In this document: one piece after another, positions 1-15,566 of the stretch | Numbering within the stretch: the first letter of the stretch is position 1 | Layout of the letters: each line of letters starts with the position of its first letter | Source of the DNA: Chrysaora quinquecirrha | Taxonomy: Eukaryota > Cnidaria > Scyphozoa > Semaeostomeae > Pelagiidae | DNA: 64,000 bases | Direction: 5' to 3' | Assembly (NCBI GenBank): GCA_014526335.1 | Contig: JACTAT010000110.1 | Span: forward strand, 186,001-250,000 | Notes under the pieces: model-generated | Databases searched by the model: none | What the model saw: the letters and a program-made list of their open reading frames with translations, nothing else | What the model was told of the DNA's origin: nothing | Program-made: the position numbers and the translations under genes

Positions 1-3000
1 AAGAAGGCAAATGAAGCGTTTGTACTGAAATTTCTAATCATACAAAGTAGGCTCACCAATTGAAAAGCTTTAGCTTGACTTCCAGCAATCTTATTCAATT
101 GCTGAGTTGGGCAAGACCACCGCTGAGAAAAAGAATGAAAGAAACTGTCACATGATTCACGGGATGGAAATGAAATTCAAGTATCTTTTTTGTGTTATAA
201 GAAACAGTAAATTTTAATCGAGGCTCGCTGTTCTTAGCGTTTCGCCTTTTTTAAGCCTGAAATGAAATTTATCTGTTCTAAATTCCTTGGTTTCTATTTA
301 GATAGTAATATTCTTCAGTCAATGTTGGGCATTGGACATCTCTAGGTTTCCTGAAATTGCGACATTTTTGTTTATTTGTTTTCACGCTTACTTCTAACTT
401 CAGTCTCATTGTCTTGCCTTTATACAACCTCGTCCCCAGGGTGAATAGGCTTCTACGTGAAACTCCGCTGTCCATATTCGACCCTGGTATCGACCATGTC
501 TATTCGCAACTTGATTGGCTGTTCAAACAATATAAATTTTAAGTGACGTCACAGTTTCTTCAAAATTTCACACCAAAATAGGCCGAAAACTATGTGAAAA
601 ACATGTGAAAAAAAAACAAAAAAAGGTGCCACATGAGATATTGTATCTTGCCTTACAGTTATCAATGATTCTTTGCATTTCCTTTCTAAGAACGTCTGTT
701 TCGAATCTACATCTTTTTTTAATGCCTAGGCCAAAATTGCCAGTATTTTGGCAGAATTTGTGGCCGGTACCAGGGCCAAAATCGATTTGAAAGTTGAGAC
801 TCGAGGAAACTCGATTTGGAGCCTGGGGACGAGGTTGGCCTTTATATTCAGCGGATAATCCTATGGAATTACCCAAGTCGTCTTTTTCAACACAAATTTT
901 TCATTTTCTTTTCATTTTTCATAAGCGACGACTTGAACAAGTCCCATATTCATAATCCTACGGATCTTGTAAAGCTCAGTGAAAACAGGGGCGAAATCCA
1001 GGCTCGTCCTCCTATAGCTTAATGTGCTTTAAGAAAAATTAAGGACCACCAGAAGGTTAAATATAAAAAATGATGGGTAATTAATGCGGGTTTTTACTGT
1101 ATTTGAACGGCTATTCGTGCAAAATTAGTTTGGCTAGGAAAGCGGATGACATATGTAGCCACGAATTTTACTCCTAACATAAACGAAAGCCCGGGCTGAA
1201 TAACGACGATGGTAAGGGGTATTTTGGGAGACGTGATTGACCTTTTTTATCGCGAAACGTGAAAGAGGGTGGCAAAAGATCTTCGTAAAACGTGATTGAT
1301 TATATTTTCTAACCGGCAAACGTGAAATGCCGCATCTTTTTAATGTAAAACGTGAATGGCAAACATTATTGTCTTCGTGATTCGTGATACTGACCCCGCT
1401 ATCGTGATACTGACCCCCCTATACCACCTTCAATCACCTTTGATGAGGGTTCATAGAGATTTTTATATTTCTAGTTTCAGCAATTCTAACTTCACAAGAA
1501 TCGCGTGGCATCGTCGGATAATTGATTAATGAACAAAATGATCCTTAAACATCATACGAGAAATACCAAGCACTACACGTTTTTCCCTAACTCTATAAAA
1601 GCCAGGGAAATAACTGTAAAAAAACAACATCAAAAAAACTGAACTTGGTGCTAATATAATGTAAAATTGATACAAGTGTGGACCAGAAAGCCAACTAGTG
1701 TTAAAATAGGTATAAAAAAAGATAAGCAACAGTCTGCAAATCACAAGGATGCGAAAAAGCAAAAGATATCTGACGAATATGAAATTGATGACGTCATCAT
1801 CCATATCGCTGACGTCATCAAAATTGATCTTACTATACATCAAAAAAGCTTAGAGCTATCAGAATATGCAATTTTTTTCATTATATGAAACTTACGGTGA
1901 CAGATATTGGCCTTTATAGTGAGATTTTTTATGCTTTGTGACGTCACAAATCACGTGTTTTCTGAAGATAATTCACGAGGGCCTATCTTGGAAAATTTGG
2001 AAATGAATTTCCAACATTCAAAGTATCGGAATTAGAAGAAAAATTTGCGATTAAGCAATTGTTTAGTTTTTTTTTCACAGCTATTTCCTTGTATAAAACT
2101 CGCTCGAGCATTTGATATTGCGTGAAAAAATAAACAGATCTGATGAATCTTAGAATTGAACTAACCCAAATCTGCGGCGTGATCTTCCACAGTTGTCTCC
2201 GAGACACCACTGCTTTGAACTAGAAGAAAACACAAAGTAGATTAATAATTGTCATATTTCTTTGAAAAAACACTATTTTTAAAGCAACTGGACTTTTGTT
2301 CAGCCCAGCCCACAAAGTTGCTTAACATTTTTGACATTTCAGCCCTATACCTGCTGCCGAATTGAGTTACTTTTTCAACAGCAATTTCTTTGAATACGCG
2401 CATTTTTTTATAAAGAAGTTCGGCTCAGAGTCAGTACTGAAAATTCCTTAACCGATGGTGATAATTGAGTACTCAATATTCCTTAGCAATTCCTTAAGTT
2501 CTTACTTTGTGATTCTCATACAAAAACAACCAATGGTCAAGGAAATATAGGTCATTAAGGTTTCAGAAGACGAGAAATGAATACTGATTGAAAACCATCG
2601 GCGATAAGTATTGCTTGCTCTGTTAATTTTTCGCCAAAATCTTGCGCATTAGAGGTTCGCGCGAGAGAAAACTCCACGAATATGCGAGACTTATTACCAA
2701 TAGCAACAAAACAGTTACAGCAAAAACCATAAAGAAATCGATAAGTTAGAGGATCAACGTGGGTATTGGTGAATTAGGTTACTCGTAAATGGATCAACGT
2801 GGAAACGCAACGCAGGGCGGCACCCATGGAGGACATGTACACTATGTATTTCTGGCGTATTGATCATTTGATCTAGAACAACTGTGTGAGTTTCGGCCCA
2901 GGGGGACCGGACACAAATTGTGGTAGGCAGCCCCTCTGTTAGTAAGAAACGTGTTCGGTTTCGGCCCAGGGAGGCTGGCCGCAAGAATTTGCGGTAGGAA

Positions 3001-3198
3001 GCCCCGCTGTTAGTAAGAAAAACATGTAGGTTTGGTTTCGGCTAAAGATTTTAAACAGCAAATCAAAAGATGCAGTTATAGACACAGGTCGGTTCGCAAA
3101 ACCTGGGCGGCACGGCACGTCTAGAAATTTGAACAATGAAGTTCACCCATTTGGAACAATAAAAGTCTTCCAGGGCCTCTTCATCGAGATCTCTTTGG
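1..3198. other. Gene-free repeat-rich stretch
   Basis: I recognise no exon in this stretch on either strand. It is AT-rich and holds repeat remnants: a MITE at about 425-838, a hairpin at about 873-945 whose arm GACGACTTGAACAAGTC nearly recurs near 27550, scattered AAACGTGATTG words at 1210-1350, and a two-copy tandem duplication of about 70 bp at 2890-3030 carrying the phrase TTTCGGCCCAGGG. The short reading frames here have no domain, no splice context and no protein-like composition. Confidence 0.6.
425..838. mobile_element. MITE with CCTCGTCCCCAGG termini
   Basis: The left end reads CAACCTCGTCCCCAGG and the right end is its inverted counterpart CCTGGGGACGAGGTTGG, about 410 bp apart, with non-coding AT-rich DNA between them. 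This is a short non-autonomous DNA transposon. I did not find a clear target-site duplication, so the superfamily is open. Confidence 0.6.
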
Positions 3199-5201
3199 CA
3201 CCCCATGTAATGTCATGTGCAGTACGGTGGGGATGTGCAGTACGGTGGCGGATGTTCAGTACGGTGGGGGATACCATGATTGCTGTGGGGAGGCATCTTG
3301 CAGTACGGTGGGGATGTTCAGTACGGTGGGGGATACCATGATTGCCGTGGCGGATGTTCAGTACGGTGGGGGATACCATGATGACTGTGGGGATACCATG
3401 ATTGCCGTGGGAGGCATCATGATTGCCGTGGCGGATATTCAGTACGGTGGGGGATACCATGATGACTGTGGGGGATACCATGATTGCCGTGGGAGGCATC
3501 TTGGAGTACGGTGGGGATGTTCAGTACGGTGGGGGATACCATGATTGCCGTGGCGGATATTCAGTACGGTGGGGATACCATGATGCCTGTGGGGATACCA
3601 AGATTGCCGTGGGAGGCATCATGATTGCCGTGGCGGATATTCAGTACGGTGGGGGATATCTCTGAGTACGGTGGGGATGTTCAGTACGGTGGGGTAAAAT
3701 ATGATCTAATCAACTAAATCATGGTAAATCAGAGACGGGGGCTAAATATTTCTGCTTCAGCAACAATCGTCGAGCCTCTCTCCATTTCAAGCGATATTCT
3801 TAGCTTCTCAAAGCTCAATGGGATACAAATGGGATACAAGTACTTCGTTTCGCAAATTTTGGTTGATTTCAATACTCAAACTTTCTTGTTTCATTTTTCT
3901 CATTACCAAAGTGCTAAAGAGCTACTTTGCAGATTGACGAAAATATCAAAATTTGAAAATTTCTTTTCCATAGTTTGTTAGTGTTTCTTTATAGCTAGTA
4001 AACGGATCTCATGGAATAAAGGCGAATATGTGAAAGAGATGTTTTCACTGTTTAAAAGAACAGCATTTCATGCATAATATTGCTGTGGCAAATGCAATTT
4101 TAACAAGTATTTGCTGGCAAGCTTTTGAAAACTTAAACGAAACAAGATCGTGTACCTTGAGGCTTACGAAAGACGTTGTTTGAAGTGTAACGTAACCTCT
4201 CCAATTGTGGCTCCAATAACAATCACACAATTTGTCTTCTTTGAAGAGCTTTACATTGTGGGATGCGTTTATAAGTTGCAAATACTTGTAATATTCATCT
4301 CACCAGATTTTAACTAAATACAGTACAAAATGAAACCTCCTACGAAAACAGAGACATTTTCATAAATGTTGATGTCCCTCGTTGCAAACTTTATCATTCA
4401 AGTTACAATGAATTGTCCAGAGTTTCAGCAATATTTTTGGGTTTTGAGTATCATTCTAATTGTGTAACAAATGGACCGCCAATTCAAGCAATACTTGCTT
4501 AATGCACCAAGTAAGGCTAGCAGTTTGAGTATTGAAATCAACCAAAATTTGCGAAACGAAGTACTTGTATTGTGTCCCATTGAGCTTTGAGAAGCTAAGA
4601 ATATCGGTTGAAATGGAGAGAGGCTCGACGATTGTTACTGAAGCAGAAATATTTAGCCCCCGTCTCTGATTTACCATGATTTAGTTGATTAGATCATATT
4701 TTACCCCCACCGTACTGAACATCCCCCACCGTACTCAGAGATATCCCCCCACCGTACTGAATATCCGCCACGGCAATCATGATGCCTCCCACGGCAATCT
4801 TGGTATCCCCACAGGCATCATGGTATCCCCCACCGTACTGAATATCCGCCACGGCAATCATGGTATCCCCACCGTACTGAACATCCCCACCGTACTCCAA
4901 GATGCCTCCCCACGGCAATCATGGTATCCCCACAGTCATCATGGTATCCCCCACCGTACTGAATATCCGCCACGGCAATCATGATGCCTCCCACGGCAAT
5001 CATGGTATCCCCACAGTCATCATGGTATCCCCCACCGTACTGAACATCCGCCACGGCAATCATGGTATCCCCCACTGTACTGAACATCCCCACCGTACTG
5101 CAAGATGCCTCCCCACGGCCATCATGGTATCCCCCACCGTACTGAACATCCGCCACCGTACTGCACATCCCCACCGTACTGCACAGACATTACATGGGGT
5201 G
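3199..5201. mobile_element. Foldback element with tandem-repeat arms
   Basis: A 2 kb inverted repeat. The left arm (3199-3881) and right arm (4523-5201) are reverse complements of about 680 nt each, separated by a 640 nt spacer. The outer 500 nt of each arm is an irregular tandem array of CAGTACGGTGGGGGATACC alternating with ATGATTGCCGTGG and GGGAGGCATC. The inner 160 nt is unique sequence, inverted between the arms. Both tips contain CCCCATGTAATGTC. The arms differ by a few substitutions and small indels, so this is a diverging palindrome and not an assembly mirror image. Reading frames in the arms are by-products of the 3n-like repeat units. I saw no transposase in the spacer. It resembles foldback DNA transposons, but the family is not identified. 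Confidence 0.8.
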
Positions 5202-5824
5202 AACTCTGGTTTGAATAACATCAAAAGTTGCACTGAACGCAATTTTGGCGCCACAAATTTTAGAAATTGAGCGCCAAAAAATTCTGAGCTTCCTCGCAGG
5301 TCCGGTTAATTCCACACCTTTCGATCCGACCTTTGCAATAAATAGGCAAGAAACCACATTTCTCATTGCCCGATGATGGGAGACGGATCTCTCCCGAAAC
5401 GTTGCCCAACTAAATATCAAAGGCTTGTCATGATAAGTGGTGACTATCATGTCTAATACAGTGTCAGAAACAGCCTTGATAAGTCCGAATATATTTACTG
5501 TGATATTTTCTAGCTCATTAGCTTATACGCTTTCTTGTTGTTAGGAAACTGTTTGTTCGTATGTTTTGCATGTTGGAGTTCTTTAGCTAACGTTTTACCA
5601 CTTACTGTCTCCCAAAAGTCGTGTTGTAGGCCTAAGAGTTGATGATTTCATCCGCGAAGTCAGCGGTTGTTGTTAGGTACATACAAGAAGTGTTAAGCAA
5701 CTTTTAAGCAACTTTGAGAGCTGAAATGTCTAAACTGCTTATTAAAAAGTGTACATATATCATCCTGGCTATGAATAGTTTGGAATCAAAATGAATTCAA
5801 AATTATTTTGAAAACTAATACTGT
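5202..5824. other. Gene-free stretch with a hammerhead-like motif
   Basis: No exon recognised. At 5370-5400 there is a ribozyme-like arrangement: C-CGATGA, a 6-bp stem GGGAGA/TCTCCC, then GAAAC. This resembles the CUGAUGA-stem II-GAAA core of hammerhead ribozymes found in Penelope-like and other retroelements. The usual U after the first C is a C here, and I could not form convincing helices I and III, so activity is doubtful. Confidence 0.35.
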
Positions 5825-6013
5825 ACACACATTTTTTTATAAGGAATCTACTTCAAGACCTAGTTCTTAAAATTCCTTATTTTTGGACCTCTTCTGAGGC
5901 AATTGTAGTTAAAAAAAATCCTTAGTAGCTCCTTAATTTTAAATGTACCTACAGTGGTCTTAACAATTAAAGAGAGACATTTGCATGCGAGTCAAGCCCG
6001 AGACTACTCAAGG
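5825..6013. mobile_element. MITE (AAGGAACC family), left part, split by a hAT
   Basis: This is the left part of a TA-flanked MITE whose intact relatives lie at 7342-7747, 14835-15241 and 43387-43758. It shares their TTATAAGGAA end, the GGCAATTGTAG segment and the AGAGAGACATTTGCATG segment. It stops at ACTCAAGG, which is the target duplication of the hAT element beginning at 6014. The body resumes for only a few bases after 7808 before another MITE intervenes. Confidence 0.7.
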
Positions 6014-6223
6014 CAGGGGCGCACATTAGGGGGTGTGTGGGAGGGGGTGAGACACCCCAATAATTTGTCAGTCGGTCCAACAATTTTACGTTGTAGGTAA
6101 CGTCAGTCCTAACAATTTGATTAGTTTAGTAGTTGGTGCGAAGCTTTAAAAAGTTCGGACCATGAAAGTTGTTTTGTAATTGTAATTGTAATTGTACATT
6201 ATTGAATGTTAGTATTTACAATA

Positions 6224-6591
6224 CACGTTTTTTTTTATAAGAAACCGGTTTATAAGAAACCTAGAACTAGACACCCCAAAAGTTAAGAAACTTTTAGAAC
6301 TAGGAGGAAGGAGTTAAGAAACTTAAGAAATTATTGTGTCAGTTTTCCAACATACTAATTTCAAATTTGTGGACGTAGTAATCAATTCTCAAGCATTTCC
6401 GTGCGATTTCTCGCACCAGCATGGCTAATTCTTTGTAATACAATAATATTAATAATTTGCTTGCTATACTGCAATTTATAACCATTAAATAAAGAAACTG
6501 TTAAGAAACTTTTAGAACTAAAATTGGGCCAAAAGTTAAGAAACTTTTAGAACTAGGCCCCGAGCCAGGTTTCTTATAAAAAAAAAACGTG
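6224..6591. mobile_element. TA-flanked MITE, CACG...CGTG ends
   Basis: The inverted ends CACGTTTTTTTTTATAAGAAACC are cut here as CACG + T-run + ATAAGAAACC, with the mirror image at the right. A TA dinucleotide flanks each end. The interior carries repeated TTAAGAAACTTTTAGAACTA words on both sides of an AT-rich core. A TA target and short ends suggest Tc1/mariner-type mobilisation. Confidence 0.75.
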
Positions 6592-6650
6592 TAGTGAAGA
6601 AACACTAATTCACACTAACATAAAGCAATTCCAGAGATTGCATCAAAGAA

Positions 6651-6926
6651 TCATTTATTACAAAAAGAACACGCGCATTTTTTATTCAGGAACCACGTCT
6701 TTATCAAGCTTTTAAATTCTTTGTTATTTCGGGCTGTCTTAATTTCAGCTGGAAGAGAGTTCCAGATTTTGGGCCCTTGGAAACTTAAGGATTGAATCCC
6801 GTAGTTGGTTGTTCTGACCCTCGGTACTTGCAAGGGATTTGTTATCCGAAGATTGTGGTCTACATGTTTTTCTAAAAAATAATCTTTCATAAACGATGGA
6901 TTCAGATTATTTAGTGTTTTATACAT
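6651..6926 (-). pseudogene. LINE ORF2 carboxy-terminal remnant
   Basis: Reading leftwards from 6926, the frame gives MYKTLNNLNPSF, LRITNPLQVPRVRTTNYG and SFQGPKIWNSLP, followed by FKSLIKTWFL. This phrase order (YK.L, LR..N...PR.RT..YG, S....GP.IWNSLP, FK..LK..L) is the familiar end of the reverse-transcriptase protein of CR1/Jockey-like non-LTR retrotransposons. The catalytic part is absent, so this is a 5'-truncated copy lying inside the hAT element. Confidence 0.7.
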
Positions 6927-7341
6927 TTCAAATGTCTGAAGTCATCGAGTCTTTCGGGAAAGTTACGAGTGAAGAACCTATACATCTTACGATCACAATT
7001 GATCTAGGACAGTTCAAATTGAATTCGGTTCGATTAAAAATGAAAAATAGTCAGTACGGGACAAACACACCGTTTTAGGCGAAAACGATGCACATAACGC
7101 GTTATGGGAATGTGGAGAACGCTTTGCGATGCCTGACTTTAAGACCGATCGATAAAATACATGTCGAGGGGTGCTGAAGCCTTTTTCCACATGCTTGTGG
7201 ACCAAGAAAATGCGGTATGCTGCTTTGTGCAGTCATGAACATTTCTTAAATTGTTGTTAGTCTTATTACGTATACTGCCTTTATTTTCGGGTAACAGTCA
7301 TTGCAATTGGACATTTATAGAGGCCCAGTCGGTCCACAATA

Positions 7342-7747
7342 CACGCTTTTTTTTTTATAAGGAACCTACCTCAAGGCCTAGTTCTTAAAGTTCCTTATTT
7401 TTGGGCCTCTTTTGAGGCAATTGTAGTTCCAAAAGTTCCTTAATAGTTCCTTAATTTTAACTCCACATACAGTGGTCTTAACAATAAAAGAGAGACATTT
7501 GTGTGTGAGCAAAGCTCGAGACCACTCAAAGAAACATTGGATACATGCTTAATGTACAATTTATGTGATTTTCGACTGCAAATGAATGGAACCGGCTTTC
7601 TAATTCTTGATTATTTGCAGTGATAAAAGTATACAACATTCAAAAGTTCCTTAATGATTTTCTCTTTAGTAGTATAAGTTCTTTAAATTTTCGGGCCTTC
7701 TACATGTAGGTTCCTTATAAAGTGGTTCCTTATAAAAAAAAAGCGTG
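7342..7747. mobile_element. TA-flanked MITE, AAGGAACC family, intact copy
   Basis: The ends are CACGC + T-run + ATAAGGAACCTAC and the exact inverse at the right, with TA on both sides. It is about 406 bp long. Near-identical copies lie at 14835-15241 and, in the opposite orientation, at 43387-43758. The interior carries several AAGTTCCTTA/TAAGGAACTT words, which look like repeated internal copies of the end motif. Confidence 0.8.
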
Positions 7748-7828
7748 TATCTCAATCGGTCCCGTTAGGTTTGCACGCCCCAAAAAAAATTTTGGATGTG
7801 CGCCCCTGACTCAAGGAAACATTTGATA

Positions 7829-7945
7829 CACGTTTTTATAAGGAACCTACATGAAGAAGGCCCGAAAATTTAAAGAACTTATACTACCAAAGAGAAAATC
7901 ATCAAGGAACTTTTCATTGTTGATTTTCTTTATAAAAAAAGCATG
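7829..7945. mobile_element. Short internally deleted MITE, AAGGAACC family
   Basis: Only 117 bp: CACG + T-run + ATAAGGAACCTACATG at the left and TTATAAAAAAAGCATG at the right, with TA flanks. The interior is one half of the 406-bp family, so this is a deletion derivative. Confidence 0.65.
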
Positions 7946-8242
7946 TACAAGATTTACAAATAAAAGTGACTATAAAAAGCTAGTAACAGTAAACTTACTG
8001 AAGACTTTCACTTCATTTGAGTTGATCTTCATCGGTTCATATCTTTATCTGTGAATTGTCTCAAGTGAAAAGGGCGAATCAAACGATGCAGCAGATTATA
8101 TAGCACAAAAACACTAGTTTCGGGGGAAATCCACTTTCACTTTCACAATCCATTCGACCAATCAAAAGCCATATTTTTCGTAGATGGGAAATCCCCGTTT
8201 TCTGGGAAAACCTGGGCATTATGCAACTTTCGAAATAAACTA

Positions 8243-8600
8243 CACTCATTTTTTATAAGAAACCCGTTTATAAGAAACTCAGTACTGAGATCAATAATGG
8301 TTAAGAAACTTTCAGTACTCGACCCAAAATGATAAGAAACTCGCAGGTCTCAATAGTCTTTAGAGTTGAATATAGCATCGAAAACGAACTTCTGTTACAC
8401 CACAAGTGTCTATTTTACAAAAGAACAGCTCATGTAAACGTGAATTGAATTGTTTCTTCTATTTGTCAAATTAAAGTGTCAATTACCTGTTTTGGCACTA
8501 AAAAAATTTGATCCCTAAGAAACTGCTAAGAAACTTTCAGTCCAAAAACTAAGAAACTTTGAGTACTGAAAAAATCTTAGTTTCTTATAAAAAAAGAGTG
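8243..8600. mobile_element. TA-flanked MITE, CACTC ends
   Basis: The ends are CACTC + T-rich + TATAAGAAACCCG and, at the right, TTATAAAAAAAGAGTG, with TA flanks. The interior has repeated AAGAAACTTTCAGTACT words. A second, more diverged copy is at about 45492-45854. Confidence 0.75.
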
Positions 8601-9150
8601 TATGTAATTAGGCTACTTGATTGAAAATAAAAAATCTTCAGAGTGAAACTATCATTATTCATTATTCATGTGAATTTTTGAGTCGGTTGAAGTCATGCAA
8701 AGCTACAAAAAACTTTTCGAGTGATTTTGGAGGACCATAATTATTGCCCAATAATTGACACCCTCTTGTTGTCCTATTATCCAGCTTCACCCCATTGGCA
8801 GCTCTGATTCCTTAGCCTGCGCGCGCACAGGCTATGATACCTGCAAAATAAAACTTGGTTCCCCACAAATTTCGATTGCTACACCTGTATAAGATCCCAA
8901 TAAAATCCCTGGTTTCAACAATTTCCCACTCCCAACTTAGGTTATTTAATCAGAGGAGACTCAGACAAAAATATCTATAATTTTCAGACTACAGCGCAAG
9001 CACAAAATGTTAGACGAGTACGTAATTTTTTCCGACATGGCCAAAAGAAACGGTGAACCACCTTGCTCCGATAGAAAAATTAAAATTGTTGACAAACAAT
9101 GTTTGATCATTTTGCCAGACAGCGCAGCTCAACTACATTGAGAAATTTAT
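8601..9150. other. Gene-free stretch
   Basis: No supported gene. A 43-codon open frame begins at 9007 after a TTTCAG-like site, but it has no recognisable relative and no clear donor site, so I do not call it. Confidence 0.4.
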
Positions 9151-9740
9151 TTAATGAGATTCCGATGGTTGAAGCTCTTGTAGGGTGGTGGTTATACAAG
9201 TGCCTCTAAGAATCCAAAGACCTATAACCAGGGCAAGATTTCGAAAACATAATTTCCTATAACCAGGGCATCGTCTTAATGTTTCATACATACAGTACCC
9301 AATAACATACAGTACCCAATATTGAGAAAATTTGTATTCAATGCGGTTGCGATTGGGGGGAGGGGGGTTCTTGTAGGGTGGTGGGTATAGAAGTGCCTCT
9401 GAGAATCCGGAGACCTATAACCAGGGCAAGACTTCGAAAACGTAATTTCCTATAACCAGGGCATCGTCTTTAATGTTTAATACATACAGTACCCAATAAC
9501 ATACATTACCCAATATTGAGAAAATTTGTATTCAATGTGATTGCAATGGGTGGAGCTCTTGTGGGGTGGTGGTTATACAAGTGCCTCTGAGAATCCGGAG
9601 ACCTATAACCAGGGGAAGATTTCGAAAACATAATCTCCTATAACCAAGGCATCGTCTTTAATGTTTCGTACGTACAGTACCCAATAACATACAATATCCA
9701 ATATTGAGAAAATTTGTATTCAATGCCATTGCAGTGGGGG
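9150..9740. repeat. Tandem repeat, about 190 bp x 3
   Basis: Three consecutive copies of a unit of roughly 190 bp carry the phrases CTCTTGTAGGGTGGTGG, AGACCTATAACCAGGGCAAG and ACATACAGTACCCAATA. Copies differ by scattered substitutions. There is no coding potential. Confidence 0.8.
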
Positions 9741-9900
9741 GGCTGCCGGGGGGCACTTGACTTTCCGATATACGGGGATATTCCGCCAGAAAATTGCCAA
9801 AGTCACCCTGTCCTGGAGTCAAATTTTTAAAAAAAGATACCCTTTCCTGGAGTCTGTTTCTAAAAATGATACCCTGTACAGGAGTTTTCTTTCAAATAAT
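9740..9900. repeat. Dispersed repeat (TTCCGATATACGGGGA family)
   Basis: The segment with CACTTGACTTTCCGATATAC, GCCAGAAAATTGC and CACCCTGTCCTGGAGTC recurs at about 21520-21625 with small differences. It is an interspersed repeat that starts next to a G-run. Confidence 0.7.
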
Positions 9901-10181
9901 TACTCGGAAAATTAATGGAAAAGGTTTCTGATGATGCCAGGATGAACCGTGCGTTGGCTTGAAAGGGAATTTCATCAGAAATGCAAATTTGGCTACACAT
10001 GTTCTCTGTATATCATAACATCAATCTGTTGCGGTGGGTCGCAGAGTCAAACCAAGAAAAGCAAGACCCTGTCCCCTGTCAGCTGTAAATTACATGTCCT
10101 ACATATTCTCAAATTCTGACAAACAGTTGCATTCACAAAACAGCTTAAGACATACAAGAAAAAGTCAGTTTATGATGATTT

Positions 10182-14049
<3,868 letters not shown>

Positions 14050-14476
14050 CTTTTAGAAAATTCACTAAACAGGCAAACCCGAAAGTGTTATATTTTGATG
14101 TTTTTCAGCCAAGAGTTGTGGTATATTCGTGTTGAAAATTTTTGCCTGAACTCAAACGACTCAAGAATGATACTGTGACGCAATATTATTTTTGTTTTCT
14201 TCCCACAATCCATTGCAACGGAAATCGAATCGATCCAGACCCCAAGCAAATAATTCAGTTTCATTCAATCCAAAAAACAGAAAATAAGTGGGTGTGGCTG
14301 ATGAGGGTTTAGTAGGGCCGCGGCCCCCTCTTTACGTGAGTATGTACGGGGGTGTGCCCACTAAAAAACTTTTTTACCCCGTTTTAGATTTTTTCCCTCA
14401 GAACCATACCCGGCTCGGTGGTGTCGAAAATTTGTGTCGAATTTGTATATCAATCTTCTTAAAATTTGTCATAATA
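14050..14476. other. Upstream flank of GABARAPL2
   Basis: This is the likely promoter side of GABARAPL2. I see no gene and no clear TATA element at a convincing distance. A CCATTGCAACGG element at about 14210 could be a CCAAT- or RFX-like site, but that is only a resemblance. Confidence 0.3.
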
Positions 14477-15566
14477 CACGTTTTTTTTCTATAAGAAAGT
14501 GGTTTATAAGAATGTAGTGCTCAACATCTTATAAACTTAAGAAAGTTCAATACTGGATTCTTGAAACTTAAGAAAGTTCTGTTTCATACTTTCACTCCTA
14601 ATGTTTTGTATGTTATTTTCGCTCTTCTGTTCAGTCGCTCATCTTGCTCTTCAACGAGTCTAATGATTAATTTCTTTGAAAAACGTGGAATTTGTGCAAT
14701 GCACTCTTTTTTTTATAAGAATACTATAAATTTTACCCAGCCTCAATATTCTTAAGAAATTTTCGTTTTGAGCCTGAAAATATTCCTAAAGTATTCTTAT
14801 TTTTTCAAACATGATATGGTTTCAGGGGAACATACACGCTTTTTTTTTTATAAGGAACCTACCTCAGGGCCTAGTTCTCAAAGTTCCTTATTTCTGGGCC
14901 TCTTTTGAGGCAATTGTAGTTCCAAAAGTTCCTTAATAGTTCCTTAATTTTAACTGCACATACAGTGGTCTTAACAATAAAAGAGAGACATTTGCATGTG
15001 TGCCAAGCTCGAGACTACTCAAGGAAACATTTGATACATGTGTAACGTGCCATTTATGCGATTTTTGACTGCAAATGAATGGAGCCGGCTTTCTAATTCT
15101 TGATTATTTGCAGCGATGAAAGTATTCAACATTGAAAAGTTCCTTAATGATTTTCTCTTTAGTAGTATAAGTTCTTTAAAATTCCGGGCCTTCTACATGC
15201 AGGTTCCTTATAAAGTGGTTCCTTATAAAAAAAAAAGCGTGTAGTTAAAAGAAAAATTACGAGTAAATGGTGGAGCGAAAGAAAAATTCAACTATTATAA
15301 CAATAAGAATGTTGTTTAACAATCATGAAGTTTCTTTTTAACATTGCAAAACATTCAACTGCTGAAAAATGAGGCACAAATATGCGAGCTGAGGCTGAAC
15401 ATATTTTTACAATATTCTTAAAAATTGGACGATTCTGAGCCTCAATATTCTTATAAAAAAAAGAGTGTGTATATAGTGCTTTAAACTGTGCATTCTTAAA
15501 GATATTGTATTTCAAAATTTTTGCTAAGAAAGTCCAAAAAAACTTTCCTATAAAATAAAAAACGTG
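14477..15566. mobile_element. Three MITEs nested one inside another
   Basis: Outer MITE 14477-15566: CACG + T-run + CTATAAGAAAGTGG at the left, AAAACGTG at the right, TA flanks. Middle MITE 14702-15467: CACTC + T-run + ATAAGAATAC at the left and TTCTTATA + A-run + GAGTG at the right. Inner MITE 14835-15241: an intact member of the CACGC/AAGGAACC family with TA flanks. Removing the inner and middle elements brings the two halves of the outer one together. The order of insertion is therefore outer, middle, inner. Confidence 0.75.

Larger units (their letters stand above)
6014..7808. mobile_element. hAT-type DNA transposon, non-autonomous, with nested insertions
   Basis: Terminal inverted repeats CAGGGGCGCACATTAG and (right end, inverted) CAGGGGCGCACATCC are flanked by a perfect 8-bp duplication ACTCAAGG at 6006-6013 and 7809-7816. 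CAGGGGCG-like ends plus an 8-bp duplication are typical of hAT transposons. The 1.8 kb body has no hAT transposase. It contains two MITEs (6224-6591 and 7342-7747) and a LINE fragment (6651-6926, minus). A related body lies at 52154-52945. Confidence 0.8.

Noticed and set aside
3199..5201. Assembly artefact (mirrored contig)
   Set aside because: The two arms differ by substitutions and small indels throughout, as expected for an old palindrome.
3129..5270. Several overlapping open frames of 60-122 codons on both strands
   Set aside because: They follow the tandem repeat units of the foldback arms; mirror-image frames occur in both arms and no domain is present.
9007..9138. 43-codon plus-strand frame (MLDEYVIFSDMAKRNGEPP)
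   Set aside because: Short, no homologue recognised, no clear splice donor, and part of it matches repeat words found at 55460.
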